The notes below the pieces were generated by a model. It saw nothing but the letters and a program-made list of their open reading frames with translations, was not told the DNA's origin and did no database searches. The position numbers were made by a program, and so were the translations under genes. Positions 28,378-37,166 of a stretch of 64,000 nucleotides of DNA are shown here, piece after piece (the stretch's first letter is position 1; every line of letters begins with the position of its first letter). The DNA is taken from assembly GCF_030687835.1 (NCBI RefSeq), contig NZ_CP117449.1, positions 5,647,001 through 5,711,000 of the forward strand, read 5' to 3'. The stretch comes from Pseudomonas hefeiensis (GTDB lineage Bacteria > Pseudomonadota > Gammaproteobacteria > Pseudomonadales > Pseudomonadaceae).

Positions 28378-29511
28378 TTATACGCGGGCCGGGGAAACGG
28401 GAATGGCAATGACTCGCCAGTCATCGCCCACGGCGCGAATTTCGGTAATTTTCAGTTCCGGGGCATCTTTCATCTGCGCCAGCGGCCAGTCCAGTAGCGG
28501 CCGCGCGGAAGATCCGAGGAACTTGCCGGCGATGAAAATCTGGAATTCATCCACCAGCCCCTGCCGGGCGAACGCCCCTGCCAGACGCGGACCGGCCTCC
28601 ACCAGCACTTCATTGACGTCACGGGCCGCCAGTTCCACCAGCAGGCGATGCAAGTCGACCTGGCCATCGGCGCCCGCCACGATCATGCATTCAGGACCGT
28701 TGGCGTATTGTTCTTCCACCGCCATGCAGGTAGCGACCAGCGCCGGGCCGGCCTTGAAGAAAGGTGCGTCCAACGGCACGCGCAGACGACCGTCCACCAG
28801 TACCCGCAACGGCGGGCGACTCATGATCAGCGCGGTCTGCTGCGCATCCAGCCCGAGTTCATCGGCGCGCACGGTCAGCCGGGCGTTGTCGGCCAGCACC
28901 GTATCGGCACCGGTCAGCACCACACTGGCCTGGGCGCGCAGGCGTTGCACCGCCGAACGTGCGGCGGGACCGGTAATCCATTGGCTTTCACCACTTTCCA
29001 TGGCGGTACGGCCATCGAGGCTCATGGCGAGCTTGACCCGCACGAACGGCAAGCCGTGCTCCATACGCTTAAGGAAACCTTGGTTGAGCTGGCGCGCCTC
29101 GCCCTCCAGCACACCGCTTTGGGTGGCGATCCCGGCCTGCCTCAGGCGTTGCAAGCCGCGACCGGCCACTTCCGGGTTCGGGTCCTGCATCGCCGCCACC
29201 ACTCGCGCCACACCGGCATTGACCAACGCATCGGCGCAGGGCGGCGTGCGCCCGTGGTGGCTGCAGGGTTCGAGGGTCACGTAAGCCGTGGCGCCCCGGG
29301 CCTGTTCACCGGCGGCGCGCAGGGCATGGACTTCGGCATGGGGTTCGCCGGCACGAATGTGCCAGCCTTCGCCAACAATCTGATCGTCGCGCACGATCAC
29401 GCAACCTACCCGGGGATTGGGGTGCGTGGTGTAGTGACCGCGCCGCGCCAGTTCCAGGGCACGGGCCATGTACTGGGCGTCAAGGACGGCCTGCTGCATC
29501 GGGCTGGTCAT
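28378..29511 (-). CDS. ribD: Bifunctional riboflavin deaminase/reductase RibD
   Basis: A 377-aa enzyme with an N-terminal deaminase domain (HAEVHAL near 60 and [15 protein letters not shown] near 83-98 supply the zinc His and two Cys ligands) and a C-terminal reductase domain ([28 protein letters not shown]). It converts the RibA product to 5-amino-6-ribitylaminouracil phosphate. The start at 29511 overlaps the nrdR stop by 4 bp, so nrdR-ribD are coupled as in most proteobacteria. Confidence 0.97.
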   Translation of the reverse strand: MTSPMQQAVLDAQYMARALELARRGHYTTHPNPRVGCVIVRDDQIVGEGWHIRAGEPHAEVHALRAAGEQARGATAYVTLEPCSHHGRTPPCADALVNAGVARVVAAMQDPNPEVAGRGLQRLRQAGIATQSGVLEGEARQLNQGFLKRMEHGLPFVRVKLAMSLDGRTAMESGESQWITGPAARSAVQRLRAQASVVLTGADTVLADNARLTVRADELGLDAQQTALIMSRPPLRVLVDGRLRVPLDAPFFKAGPALVATCMAVEEQYANGPECMIVAGADGQVDLHRLLVELAARDVNEVLVEAGPRLAGAFARQGLVDEFQIFIAGKFLGSSARPLLDWPLAQMKDAPELKITEIRAVGDDWRVIAIPVSPARV

Positions 29512-29972
29512 TCTTTCACCGGTTCGCGGGCCAGGCGGTCGATTTCTTCGCGAAATTCGTTCAGGTCCTGGAAACGGCGGTATACCGAGGCGAAGCGGAT
29601 GTAGGCGACTTCATCGAGCTTCTGCAGCTCGGCCATCACCAGCTCACCGACCACCAGGGATTTAACCTCGCGTTCGCCAGTGGCCCGCAGCTTGTGCTTG
29701 ATGTGCACCAGCGCCGCCTCCAGGCGTTCGACGCTCACCGGGCGTTTTTCCAGGGCGCGCTGCATGCCCGCGCGCAGTTTTTCTTCGTCGAACGGCTGAC
29801 GGCTGCCGTCGGTTTTGATCAGGCGCGGCAACACCAGTTCAGCGGTCTCGAACGTCGTGAAACGCTCGCCGCAGGCCAGGCATTCGCGCCGGCGGCGGAC
29901 CTGTTCGCCCTCGGCGACCAGTCGCGAGTCGATGACCTTGGTGTCGTTGGCACCGCAGAAGGGACAGTGCAT
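29508..29972 (-). CDS. nrdR: Transcriptional repressor NrdR
   Basis: A 154-aa regulator of ribonucleotide reductase genes. The N-terminus [17 protein letters not shown] with later ECLACGERF forms a four-Cys zinc ribbon for NrdR boxes; the remainder is the ATP-cone that senses ATP/dATP ([17 protein letters not shown]). The ATG at 29972 gives the standard N-terminus; the frame runs further upstream without family similarity. First gene of the rib string and divergent from the YbaY-like gene. Confidence 0.97.
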   Translation of the reverse strand: MHCPFCGANDTKVIDSRLVAEGEQVRRRRECLACGERFTTFETAELVLPRLIKTDGSRQPFDEEKLRAGMQRALEKRPVSVERLEAALVHIKHKLRATGEREVKSLVVGELVMAELQKLDEVAYIRFASVYRRFQDLNEFREEIDRLAREPVKE

Positions 29973-30099
29973 GGTGGCAGGCAACAAAAAAAGGGAGGGC
30001 CATGGTAGCGCATCCCACTGGCAAGACAAGCCATAGGGTTTACGGTATACAGACGGGCTTACCGTCAGATCCATGGAATTCACCTTGCTGGAGCCACAC

Positions 30100-30570
30100 A
30101 TGTCGCTACGATCACTCGTTTTGCTCAGTCTGTTCAGCCTGCTGATGGCGTGCAGCAGCGACACCCCCCAACCCGACGCCCCCGCCCCGGCAAAGCCCCC
30201 TGCGCCCAAACAGGCCCAAGAAAAAGCCCGCCAGGCCGCCGAACTGGGTCCGCTGCCGGCGCACCAGCGGGAACTGAGCGGCACTCTGCAGGGAATACCG
30301 GCCGGGGCTGAGGTCGAACTGGCGCTGCTGGTGATCGACGACAAGGACCGCCCGCAGCAATTGCTCGCCAGCTCCAGCCTGATCGGCAATAACCAGGCCC
30401 TGCCCTTTCGCCTGCGTTTCAACCCCGAAGCCTTCCCGGTTGGCGCCCGTGTGGAACTGCGCGGCCGCGCCAGTCAGTCGGGTCAGTTGATCCTGCATTT
30501 GCCGGAGCAACGCATCAGCCAGCCGACCACTCAGGCGCTGGGCGCGCTGCAATTTGTCAAAGCGCCATGA
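30100..30570 (+). CDS. YbaY family lipoprotein
   Basis: A 156-aa lipoprotein. Lipobox LLMAC near residues 14-18 ends a type II signal peptide; a Pro/Ala-rich linker (about 22-45) precedes a beta domain with [22 protein letters not shown], typical of the YbaY/YscW-like fold related to secretion pilotins. The ATG at 30100 has GGAG upstream. The stop overlaps the next gene by 4 bp, coupling it to a methyltransferase. Function unknown; anchoring in the outer membrane is likely because Ser, not Asp, follows the Cys. Confidence 0.85.
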   Translation: MSLRSLVLLSLFSLLMACSSDTPQPDAPAPAKPPAPKQAQEKARQAAELGPLPAHQRELSGTLQGIPAGAEVELALLVIDDKDRPQQLLASSSLIGNNQALPFRLRFNPEAFPVGARVELRGRASQSGQLILHLPEQRISQPTTQALGALQFVKAP

Positions 30571-31223
30571 ATTCACCGCAAGACCTGCAACACGCGTTGG
30601 GCCAGTTGCTTGGAGACGCGCACTTGGTGGCCTGCCCGCTGCCCGGTACTGAGCTGAAATTGTGGCTGATCGACGGCGATAACATGGACCGTGCTTTCAG
30701 CCCGGAAGAAACCCGGCGCATTCTCCACGAGCCACCTTACTGGAGCTTTTGCTGGGCCAGCGGCCTGGCGATGGCACGCTATCTGGTTGAACAGCCACAT
30801 TGGGTCGAAGGCAAGCGAGTGCTGGACTTCGGCGCCGGTTCCGGCGTCGCGGGTATCGCGGCGCTCAAGGCCGGGGCGCTTGAGGTGGTGGCCTGTGATC
30901 TGGATCCTCTGGCGCTTGCTGCGTGCCAGGCCAATGCCCTGCTCAATGGCGTAGAGCTTGGGTACTCGGAGGATTTTTTCGCCGAGGACGATCGCTTCGA
31001 CCTGATCCTGGTCGCGGATGTGCTTTACGACCGCGCCAATCTACCGTTGCTCGACCAGTTTCTCAGTCGCGGCCGCGAGGCTCTGGTAGCCGACTCCCGG
31101 GTGCGGGATTTCCAGCATCCGCTTTATCGGCGCATCGAAATGCTCGAGGCCATGACCTTGCCAGATCTGGCCGAGCCCGAAGAGTTTCGGCATGTGAGCC
31201 TGTACCACGCGCGGCGCGACTAG
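30567..31223 (+). CDS. Class I SAM-dependent methyltransferase, ETFB-lysine-methyltransferase-like
   Basis: A 218-aa Rossmann methyltransferase: VLDFGAGSGVAGIAAL (about 87-102) is the SAM-binding motif I, VVACDLDPLAL motif II, and LILVADVLYD the active-site region. PYWSFCWASGLAMARYL upstream of motif I is typical of the METTL20/Nnt1 group of protein lysine methyltransferases. The substrate is not certain; ETF beta subunit methylation is one candidate. Coupled to the YbaY-like lipoprotein by ATGA. Confidence 0.85.
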   Translation: MNSPQDLQHALGQLLGDAHLVACPLPGTELKLWLIDGDNMDRAFSPEETRRILHEPPYWSFCWASGLAMARYLVEQPHWVEGKRVLDFGAGSGVAGIAALKAGALEVVACDLDPLALAACQANALLNGVELGYSEDFFAEDDRFDLILVADVLYDRANLPLLDQFLSRGREALVADSRVRDFQHPLYRRIEMLEAMTLPDLAEPEEFRHVSLYHARRD

Positions 31224-31231
31224 ATAAAAGC

Positions 31232-31326
31232 TTCGCGAGCAGGCTCGCTCCCACAGTCGATCTTCTGTGGATACAAAACTCGTGTACACCGTAGATCCCA
31301 TGTGGGAGCGGGCTTGCTCGCGAAAG
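31232..31326. repeat. REP inverted pair, diverged
   Basis: TTCGCGAGCAGGCTCGCTCC at 31232 and TGTGGGAGCGGGCTTGCTCG at 31301 face each other between the methyltransferase and the thioredoxin-like gene. The two copies carry different subfamily bases (CAGGCTC versus GGGCTTG). Confidence 0.88.
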
Positions 31327-31425
31327 CGTCCTATCAGACACCACAAGACGAAAGGCCTCGCCGCTTTCAGCCACCCCCCACCAAGCCTTATAGTTGCCCC
31401 ATTCAAGCGTTCTACGAGATTCCCC

Positions 31426-32298
31426 ATGACCCAGGACACCCCGTACATCTTCGACGCCACCACCGCCGATTTCGACCAGTCGGTGATCGCCAACTCTTTT
31501 CACAAACCGGTGCTGGTGGATTTCTGGGCCGAGTGGTGCGCGCCGTGCAAGGCGCTGATGCCGATGTTGCAGGGCATCGCCGAGAGCTATCAAGGCGAAC
31601 TGCTGCTGGCCAAGGTCAACTGCGACATCGAGCAAGACATCGTCGCCCGCTTCGGCATTCGCAGCTTGCCTACCGTGGTGCTGTTCAAGGACGGCCAGCC
31701 CGTCGACGGTTTCGCCGGAGCCCAACCGGAGTCCGCCGTGCGGGCGATGCTCGAACCGCATGTACAGATGCCGCCTCCGGCCGCCGCCGACCCGTTTGAA
31801 CAGGCCCAGGCGCTGTTCGACGAGGGTCGCTTCGCTGATGCCGAAGCGGTGCTCACTGCGCTGCTGGGGGAAGACAATACCAACGCCAAGGCCTTGATCC
31901 TGTATGCCCGCTGCCTGACCGAACGCGGCGAGCTGACTGAAGCGCAGACCGTGCTCGACGCGGTGAAAAGCGACGAGCACAAGGCCGCACTGGCCGGCGC
32001 CAAGGCGCAAATCCAGTTCCTCGGCCTGGCCAAGGATCTGCCGGACGCCGCCGATCTCAAGGCCCGCCTGGCGAAAGACCCGCAGGACGACGAAGCGGTG
32101 TATCAACTGGCAATCCAGCAATTGGCCCGCCAGCAGTACGAACCGGCCCTCGATGCGCTGCTCAAGCTGTTCATCCGCAACCGCAGCTACAGCGAAGGCC
32201 TGCCCCACAAGACCTTGCTGCAAGTGTTCGAATTGTTGGGCAACGATCATCCGCTGGTGACGACCTATCGCCGCAAGCTGTTCGCGGCGTTGTACTGA
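31426..32298 (+). CDS. ybbN: Thioredoxin-TPR co-chaperone, YbbN/CnoX-like
   Basis: A 290-aa cytosolic protein: thioredoxin domain (1 to about 110) with active site W37-C-A-P-C41, then TPR repeats (about 120-290). E. coli CnoX (YbbN) is a chaperedoxin that protects proteins from hypochlorous acid and passes them to GroEL; its motif lacks the full CXXC, whereas this protein keeps both Cys and may still be redox active. Start ATG at 31426; the frame extends upstream through REP sequence, which is not coding. Confidence 0.92.
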   Translation: MTQDTPYIFDATTADFDQSVIANSFHKPVLVDFWAEWCAPCKALMPMLQGIAESYQGELLLAKVNCDIEQDIVARFGIRSLPTVVLFKDGQPVDGFAGAQPESAVRAMLEPHVQMPPPAAADPFEQAQALFDEGRFADAEAVLTALLGEDNTNAKALILYARCLTERGELTEAQTVLDAVKSDEHKAALAGAKAQIQFLGLAKDLPDAADLKARLAKDPQDDEAVYQLAIQQLARQQYEPALDALLKLFIRNRSYSEGLPHKTLLQVFELLGNDHPLVTTYRRKLFAALY

Positions 32299-32306
32299 CG
32301 CCTACC

Positions 32307-32418
32307 GGTAGGAGCTGCCGAAGGCTCGGGCCGCGCTCGGACGATCTTTTGATCTTTCGCTTGAAACTCAAGCGTCAGGGGTAAAGATCGCAGCCTCGGT
32401 TCGCTCGTCAGTTCCTAC
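32307..32418. repeat. REP-like inverted element, GATCTTT family
   Basis: GGTAGGAGCTGCCGAAGGCT at 32307, with GATCTTTTGATCTTT within, faces AAAGATCGCAGCCTCGG and GTTCCTAC ending at 32418. This is a third REP-type family in the window, and its right arm contains the stop codon of the minus-strand hypothetical gene. Confidence 0.75.
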
Positions 32419-32765
32419 GCGGTTTCGTGCCAGCTATAGAGCGGTGTGTCGCCGCCGCTGATGACTTTTACGTCCGGGCTATGGCGCAAGCGCACCAACA
32501 GGCGTTTGCCGGCCGGGGCGCTGCCAGTCAGGCCTTCGAGCTGCTCCAGCAGGTCCGGACCGCTCAATTGCCCGGCCTTGCGCAGCAGCTCCCTGGCGAT
32601 CTGCCACAAGGCATCGTCCTGATTGACCGACCTGGTCGCAGGCGTCGCCGTGTTATCGGGCTTGACCGTTTGCAACTGCGCGCCGAGCTGCGCCCAGTCG
32701 CTCTCATCCATGTCGATCGACAAGTCCACCGGCCAATCACCGACGGTTCCGCGTATCCGCAACAT
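32415..32765 (-). CDS. Hypothetical protein
   Basis: A 116-aa soluble protein (MLRIRGTVGDWPVDLSI ... LLVRLRHSPDVKVISGG). The ATG at 32765 has a strong CAGGAG 9 bases upstream, which makes translation credible. I do not recognise a domain with a known role. No signal peptide or TM segment. Stands between the ybbN-like gene (convergent) and the zinc-type operon (divergent). Its stop lies in the arm of a REP-like element. Confidence 0.72.
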   Translation of the reverse strand: MLRIRGTVGDWPVDLSIDMDESDWAQLGAQLQTVKPDNTATPATRSVNQDDALWQIARELLRKAGQLSGPDLLEQLEGLTGSAPAGKRLLVRLRHSPDVKVISGGDTPLYSWHETA

Positions 32766-32850
32766 CACCGTACTCCTGAAAATTTCATGTGCCCATGCTC
32801 CCATGGGCCTTGCGCGACGCCAAGCGGGCGGTCAAACTCTCCGCACTTTC

Positions 32851-32868
32851 GTTATAAGATTACATAAC
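32851..32868 (+). promoter_or_regulatory. Candidate Zur box before the DUF2796 operon
   Basis: GTTATAAGATTACATAAC contains inverted GTTAT/ATAAC arms of the Zur type, 18 bp before the start of the His-rich protein gene. The operon content (His-rich periplasmic protein, ABC genes, DUF3299) fits zinc repression. The match was judged by eye. Confidence 0.55.
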
Positions 32869-32885
32869 CTTTTCGGAGACTCATC

Positions 32886-33476
32886 ATGCGTCGTCTGCTT
32901 CTCGCCCTGCCGTTCGCCCTGTTGCCATTGGCCGTCGCTCACGCGGCTGTCGAGCATGATCACGACCATAATCACGAGCATGGCAGCCTCGGTGCCCATG
33001 AGCACGGTGTCGGCCGACTGAACGCCGCTCTGGACGGCCAGACCCTGGAACTGGAACTGGAAAGCCCGGCGATGAACCTGGTGGGCTTCGAACACGCCGC
33101 CACCAGCGATGCCGACAAGGCCAAAGTCGCCGCCGTTCGTGCGCAACTGGACAAGCCGCTGGCGCTGTTCAGCCTGCCCGCCGCCGCCAAATGCACCGTG
33201 GCCCAGCAGGAACTGGAGAGTCCGCTGTTTGGCAACGCACCGGCCCACGATGACCATGACGAGGATGAGCATGGCGACGAACACCACGGCGAGCACAGTG
33301 AAATCCATGCTCACTACCAGTTCACCTGCGCCGCCCCGGGCGCGTTGAAAAACCTGGACTTGGCGACCCTGTTCAAAACCTTCCCGGCCACCCAGAAAAT
33401 TCAGGTACAACTGATCAGCCCAAGCGGCCAGCAAGGCGTGGAAGTAACGGCCAAGGCACCCACGCTGAAATTCTGA
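32886..33476 (+). CDS. DUF2796 (ZrgA-like) His-rich zinc-binding periplasmic protein
   Basis: A 196-aa exported protein with signal peptide 1-20 and two histidine clusters: EHDHDHNHEHG (23-33) and HDDHDEDEHGDEHHGEH (120-136). DUF2796 proteins such as ZrgA take part in zinc uptake in other gamma-proteobacteria. First gene of a four-gene unit, with an ABC transporter pair and DUF3299; P. aeruginosa has an equivalent zinc-repressed set. A REP pair lies between it and the ABC genes. It likely captures periplasmic zinc. Confidence 0.88.
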   Translation: MRRLLLALPFALLPLAVAHAAVEHDHDHNHEHGSLGAHEHGVGRLNAALDGQTLELELESPAMNLVGFEHAATSDADKAKVAAVRAQLDKPLALFSLPAAAKCTVAQQELESPLFGNAPAHDDHDEDEHGDEHHGEHSEIHAHYQFTCAAPGALKNLDLATLFKTFPATQKIQVQLISPSGQQGVEVTAKAPTLKF

Positions 33477-33493
33477 TTGACCGCAAAACCCCA

Positions 33494-33599
33494 TGTGAGA
33501 GCGAGCCTGGTGAGAGCAAAGCTTGCTCGCGATGGCGGTTCGACTGTCGACACCCAAGTTGAATGTGACGGCCTCATCGCGAGCAAGCTTCGCTCCCAC
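33494..33599. repeat. REPIN with expanded left arm
   Basis: The right arm ATCGCGAGCAAGCTTCGCTC is normal. In the left arm GTGAGAGC occurs twice (33495 and 33510 region), adding about 15 bp inside the repeat. It sits within the zinc operon, between the first and second genes. Confidence 0.8.
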
Positions 33600-33637
33600 C
33601 GGTATTCCACAGGTATTCATCTTTTGAACCCGCAAAC

Positions 33638-34348
33638 ATGACTCAAGCACTCATCGAACTGTCCGACCTGGGCTTCAGTTGGCCCGGACATCCACCCTTG
33701 CTGGATATCCCGGCCTTTCGCCTGGAGGCCGGGGAGACGCTGTTTCTCAAAGGCCCCAGTGGTAGCGGCAAAACCACGTTGCTGGGGCTGCTGGGCGGCG
33801 TGCAGACACCGGATCGTGGCAGCATTCGCCTGCTTGGCCATGAACTTACCGAACTGGGCGCTGGCAGCCGCGACCGCTTTCGCGTCGACCACACAGGCTA
33901 CATCTTCCAGCAATTCAACCTGCTGCCATTTCTCTCGGTACGCGAGAACGTTGAACTGCCCTGCCACTTCTCAAAACTTCGTGCACAACGGGCGATTCAG
34001 CGTCACGGCAGCGTCGATCAAGCCGCCGCCACGCTGCTGGCGCACCTGGGCTTGACCGACACGAATCTGCTTGGGCGCCGCGCCGACTCACTGTCCATCG
34101 GCCAGCAGCAACGGGTCGCCGCCGCCCGGGCGTTGATCGGACAACCAGAATTAGTGATCGCCGACGAGCCCACCTCCGCCCTGGACTACGACGCCCGGGA
34201 AAACTTCCTGCGGCTGCTGTTCGCTGAATGCCGCGAGGCCGGATCGAGCCTGCTGTTCGTCAGCCATGACCAGAGCCTGGCGCCGCTGTTCGACCGCAAC
34301 CTCTCGCTGGCCGATCTCAATCGCGCCGCCACGCCACTCGAGGTCTGA
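33638..34348 (+). CDS. ABC transporter ATP-binding protein (MacB/LolD type)
   Basis: A 236-aa ATPase with Walker A GPSGSGKTTL (about 43-52), signature LSIGQQQRVAAARAL, Walker B LVIADEPTSALD and switch His in FVSHD. The type pairs with FtsX-like permeases (MacB/LolCDE group) that drive periplasmic transfer rather than classical import. One base separates its stop from the permease start. Within the probable zinc operon; substrate not known. Confidence 0.93.
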   Translation: MTQALIELSDLGFSWPGHPPLLDIPAFRLEAGETLFLKGPSGSGKTTLLGLLGGVQTPDRGSIRLLGHELTELGAGSRDRFRVDHTGYIFQQFNLLPFLSVRENVELPCHFSKLRAQRAIQRHGSVDQAAATLLAHLGLTDTNLLGRRADSLSIGQQQRVAAARALIGQPELVIADEPTSALDYDARENFLRLLFAECREAGSSLLFVSHDQSLAPLFDRNLSLADLNRAATPLEV

Positions 34349-34349
34349 G

Positions 34350-35615
34350 ATGTATTTGTTCCGTCTTGCCATGGCCAGCCTGGCGAACCGCCGTTTCACC
34401 GCGATCCTCACCGCATTCGCCATCGCTCTTTCGGTGTGCCTGCTGCTGGCGGTAGAGCGGGTACGCACCGAGGCGCGGGCCAGTTTCGCCAGCACCATCA
34501 GCGGCACCGATCTGATCGTCGGTGCTCGCTCAGGTTCGGTGAATCTGCTGCTGTATTCGGTGTTTCGCATCGGCAACGCCACTAACAACATTCGCTGGGA
34601 CAGCTTCGAGCAGTTCGCCAGCAACCCGAAAGTGAAGTGGGCGATCCCCATGTCCCTGGGCGATTCCCATCGCGGTTACCGCGTGATGGGCACCACCGAG
34701 GCCTACTTCGAGCATTACCAATACGGTCGCCGGCAACACCTGGCGCTGGCCGAGGGCCGGGCCTTCGCCACCGATCCATTCGAAGTGGTGCTCGGCGCCG
34801 AAGTGGCCGAGGCGCTGCATTACAAGCTGGGCGACAAACTGGTGCTGGCCCACGGTGTGGCGTTGGTCAGCCTGGTCAAGCACGATGACAAGCCCTTCAC
34901 CGTGGTCGGTATTCTCAAGCGCACCGGCACCCCGGTGGACCGCACGCTGCACATTAGCCTCGGCGGCATGGAAGCGATCCACATCGACTGGAAAAACGGC
35001 GTACCGGCCCAGGGCAAGGGCCGCATCAGCGCTGACCAGGCCCGCAACATGGACCTGACGCCCAAGGCGATCACCGCGTTCATGCTCGGCCTCAACAGCA
35101 AGATTTCCACCTTCGCCTTGCAGCGCCAGATCAACGAGTTCCGCGGCGAGCCGCTGCTGGCGATCCTGCCCGGTGTGGCGTTGCAGGAGTTATGGAGCCT
35201 GATGGGCACGGCGGAAAAAGCCCTGTTCGTGATTTCGCTGTTCGTGGTGCTGACCGGTCTGATTGGCATGCTCACGGCGATCCTCACCAGCCTCAACGAG
35301 CGGCGTCGGGAGATGGCGATCCTGCGCTCGGTGGGCGCGCGGCCGTGGCACATCGCAACCCTGCTGGTGCTCGAAGCCTTCGCCCTGGCGCTGGCCGGGG
35401 TGGCCGCCGGGCTGGCCCTGCTGTACATCAGCATCGCCGCCGCGCAGGGTTATGTGCAGTCGGCCTACGGTTTGTATCTGCCATTGGCCTGGCCAAGCGA
35501 ATATGAATGGACGCTGATGGCTGGCATTCTGCTCGCCGCTCTGCTGATGGGCAGCGTGCCGGCCTGGCGCGCCTATCGCCAATCGTTGGCCGATGGCCTG
35601 TCGATCCGCTTATGA
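34350..35615 (+). CDS. FtsX-like ABC transporter permease
   Basis: A 421-aa permease of the MacB/FtsX layout: one N-terminal TM (about 18-36, FTAILTAFAIALSVCLLL), a large periplasmic domain (about 40-285) and three C-terminal TMs (about 285-415), with RRREMAILRSVGARPW in the coupling helix. Works with the preceding ATPase. Its stop overlaps an ATG at 35612 of the DUF3299 gene. Equivalent P. aeruginosa genes are zinc-regulated; whether it moves zinc, a lipoprotein or a zinc-loaded protein is open. Confidence 0.92.
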   Translation: MYLFRLAMASLANRRFTAILTAFAIALSVCLLLAVERVRTEARASFASTISGTDLIVGARSGSVNLLLYSVFRIGNATNNIRWDSFEQFASNPKVKWAIPMSLGDSHRGYRVMGTTEAYFEHYQYGRRQHLALAEGRAFATDPFEVVLGAEVAEALHYKLGDKLVLAHGVALVSLVKHDDKPFTVVGILKRTGTPVDRTLHISLGGMEAIHIDWKNGVPAQGKGRISADQARNMDLTPKAITAFMLGLNSKISTFALQRQINEFRGEPLLAILPGVALQELWSLMGTAEKALFVISLFVVLTGLIGMLTAILTSLNERRREMAILRSVGARPWHIATLLVLEAFALALAGVAAGLALLYISIAAAQGYVQSAYGLYLPLAWPSEYEWTLMAGILLAALLMGSVPAWRAYRQSLADGLSIRL

Positions 35616-35626
35616 GGACGTTGAAG

Positions 35627-36145
35627 ATGCCCCGCGCTTTGCTTGCGCTGTTGATGACGGTCGCCCTGCCACTGTGGGCGGCCGAACCGAGGGACCTGGC
35701 CTGGTCGGAAATGATCCCGCCGGACGCACCGCCGGAAGTGCCGAACATGACGCCGCTGCACGACCTGTCGCAGATGAGCGATGCCCTGGCCGCAGAAGCA
35801 GCCCCGGCGGCCAAGCAGGACTTGCCCAACGCGCCGGTGGTCAAGGAACTCGACGGCCAGCAGATTCGTTTGCCGGGTTATATCGTGCCGCTGGAAGTCA
35901 GCGAGGAAGGCCGCACCACGGACTTTTTGCTGGTGCCGTATTTCGGCGCCTGCATCCATGTACCGCCGCCGCCGTCGAATCAGATCGTGCATGTGAAAAG
36001 CGAAATCGGGGTCAAGCTCGACGAGTTGTACCAACCGTACTGGGTCGAAGGGCCGATGCAAGTCAAGCCGTCCACCAGTGAGTTGGCCGATGCCGGGTAT
36101 CAGATGCAGGCGCAGAAGATTTATGTGTATGAACTGCCGGAGTGA
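35627..36145 (+). CDS. DUF3299 periplasmic protein
   Basis: A 172-aa exported protein with signal peptide MPRALLALLMTVALPLWAAE. The core reads IRLPGYIVPLEVSEEG ... FLLVPYFGACIHVPPPP, the DUF3299 signature with one Cys and a His that could bind metal. The ATG at 35627 has GAGGA 9 bases upstream; an ATG at 35612 would overlap the permease stop. Last gene of the zinc-type operon; function unknown. Confidence 0.87.
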   Translation: MPRALLALLMTVALPLWAAEPRDLAWSEMIPPDAPPEVPNMTPLHDLSQMSDALAAEAAPAAKQDLPNAPVVKELDGQQIRLPGYIVPLEVSEEGRTTDFLLVPYFGACIHVPPPPSNQIVHVKSEIGVKLDELYQPYWVEGPMQVKPSTSELADAGYQMQAQKIYVYELPE

Positions 36146-36162
36146 ATCCGCTAGTGATGTGT

Positions 36163-36192
36163 TGCCTGTGAGATAGCTTGCTCGCGAAGGGG
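36163..36192. repeat. Degenerate single REP
   Basis: TGTGAGATAGCTTGCTCGCGAAGGGG resembles one arm of the common REP with several mismatches. It lies 18 bp after the DUF3299 stop. Confidence 0.55.
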
Positions 36193-36220
36193 CTCTCGAA
36201 ATTTACGCTTCATCATTTTA

Positions 36221-36266
36221 TTGAGCTGAGTCAATTAATAGACCCAAACTCATTGAGCTGAGTCAA
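36221..36266 (+). promoter_or_regulatory. Two TTGAGCTGAGTCAA palindromes, FNR/ANR-like, before ompW
   Basis: Identical 14-bp palindromes at 36221-36234 and 36253-36266, 32 bp apart. The form TTGA-N6-TCAA resembles the FNR/ANR box TTGAT-N4-ATCAA. OmpW-family genes (oprG) are known to respond to ANR/FNR, so oxygen control is plausible. Confidence 0.55.
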
Positions 36267-36328
36267 AAGACCGGCCTAGAGCGCTCCGTACCATGGGACA
36301 TCAATTTTAGATGCCCTCTGGAGCCCCC

Positions 36329-37027
36329 ATGCAAAAGTCTCTGCTCAGCGCTTCCCTCGTCGCCCTTGCCCTCACCTCTCCGCTCGCCCAGGCTCATACG
36401 GCTGGCGACATCATCGTTCGCGCCGGCGCCATCACCGTCAATCCGGAAGCCGACAGCTCCAGCGTCAAGGTCGACCGTGGCCCACTGGCCGGTGCCGACC
36501 TGGGCGGCAAGGCAACCATGAGCAGCGACACCCAGCTAGGCCTGAACTTCGCCTACATGATCACCAACAACCTGGGCATCGAACTGCTGGCGGCGTCTCC
36601 GTTCGAGCACGATGTGAAGATCAAAGGCACCGCTCTGGGCGCGGCCAACAACAAGCTCGGTAGCCTCAAGCACCTGCCGCCGACCCTGAGCCTGGTCTAC
36701 TACCCGCTCGACGCCAAGTCGGCCTTCCAGCCTTACGTCGGTGCCGGCATCAACTACACCTGGATCTACGATGAACACGTCGGCAGCGAAGCCAGCGCCA
36801 ACGGCTTCAGCAACTTCCGGGCGAGCAACAGTTGGGGCATGGCGTGGCAAGTGGGCGCCGACTACATGCTGACCGACAACATCATGGTCAACGGCCAGAT
36901 TCGCTACATCGACATCGACACCACCGCCTATGTGGACAACAACGCCGTGGCCAGCGGAACCCGGGCCAAGGTGAATGTCGATGTGGACCCTTGGATCTAC
37001 ATGGTGGGGTTGGGTTACAAGTTCTGA
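36329..37027 (+). CDS. ompW: OmpW family outer-membrane protein
   Basis: A 232-aa small porin: signal peptide about 1-22 (ALALTSPLAQAH), then AGDIIVRAGAITVNPEADS and an eight-strand barrel ending MVGLGYKF with terminal Phe, as outer-membrane proteins require. FQPYVGAGINYT is a family motif. OmpW/OprG proteins admit small hydrophobic compounds. The ATG at 36329 (GGAG upstream) is preferred to 36311. Two ANR-like palindromes precede it; a REPIN follows. Confidence 0.95.
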   Translation: MQKSLLSASLVALALTSPLAQAHTAGDIIVRAGAITVNPEADSSSVKVDRGPLAGADLGGKATMSSDTQLGLNFAYMITNNLGIELLAASPFEHDVKIKGTALGAANNKLGSLKHLPPTLSLVYYPLDAKSAFQPYVGAGINYTWIYDEHVGSEASANGFSNFRASNSWGMAWQVGADYMLTDNIMVNGQIRYIDIDTTAYVDNNAVASGTRAKVNVDVDPWIYMVGLGYKF

Positions 37028-37052
37028 CGCGAACTTAAAGGTACGCAAATCC

Positions 37053-37144
37053 CTGTGGGAGCGAGCCTGCTCGCGATTACGGTGGATCAGCCAGCAATCA
37101 TGTTGACTGACCTACCGCTATCGCGAGCAGGCTCGCTCCCACAT
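37053..37144. repeat. REPIN (GTGGGAGCGAGCC family)
   Basis: Well-preserved inverted copies at 37054-37077 and 37119-37143 separate ompW from the convergent epimerase gene. Confidence 0.92.
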
Positions 37145-37166
37145 CAGGTTTGGGGTGGCTGAAAAT

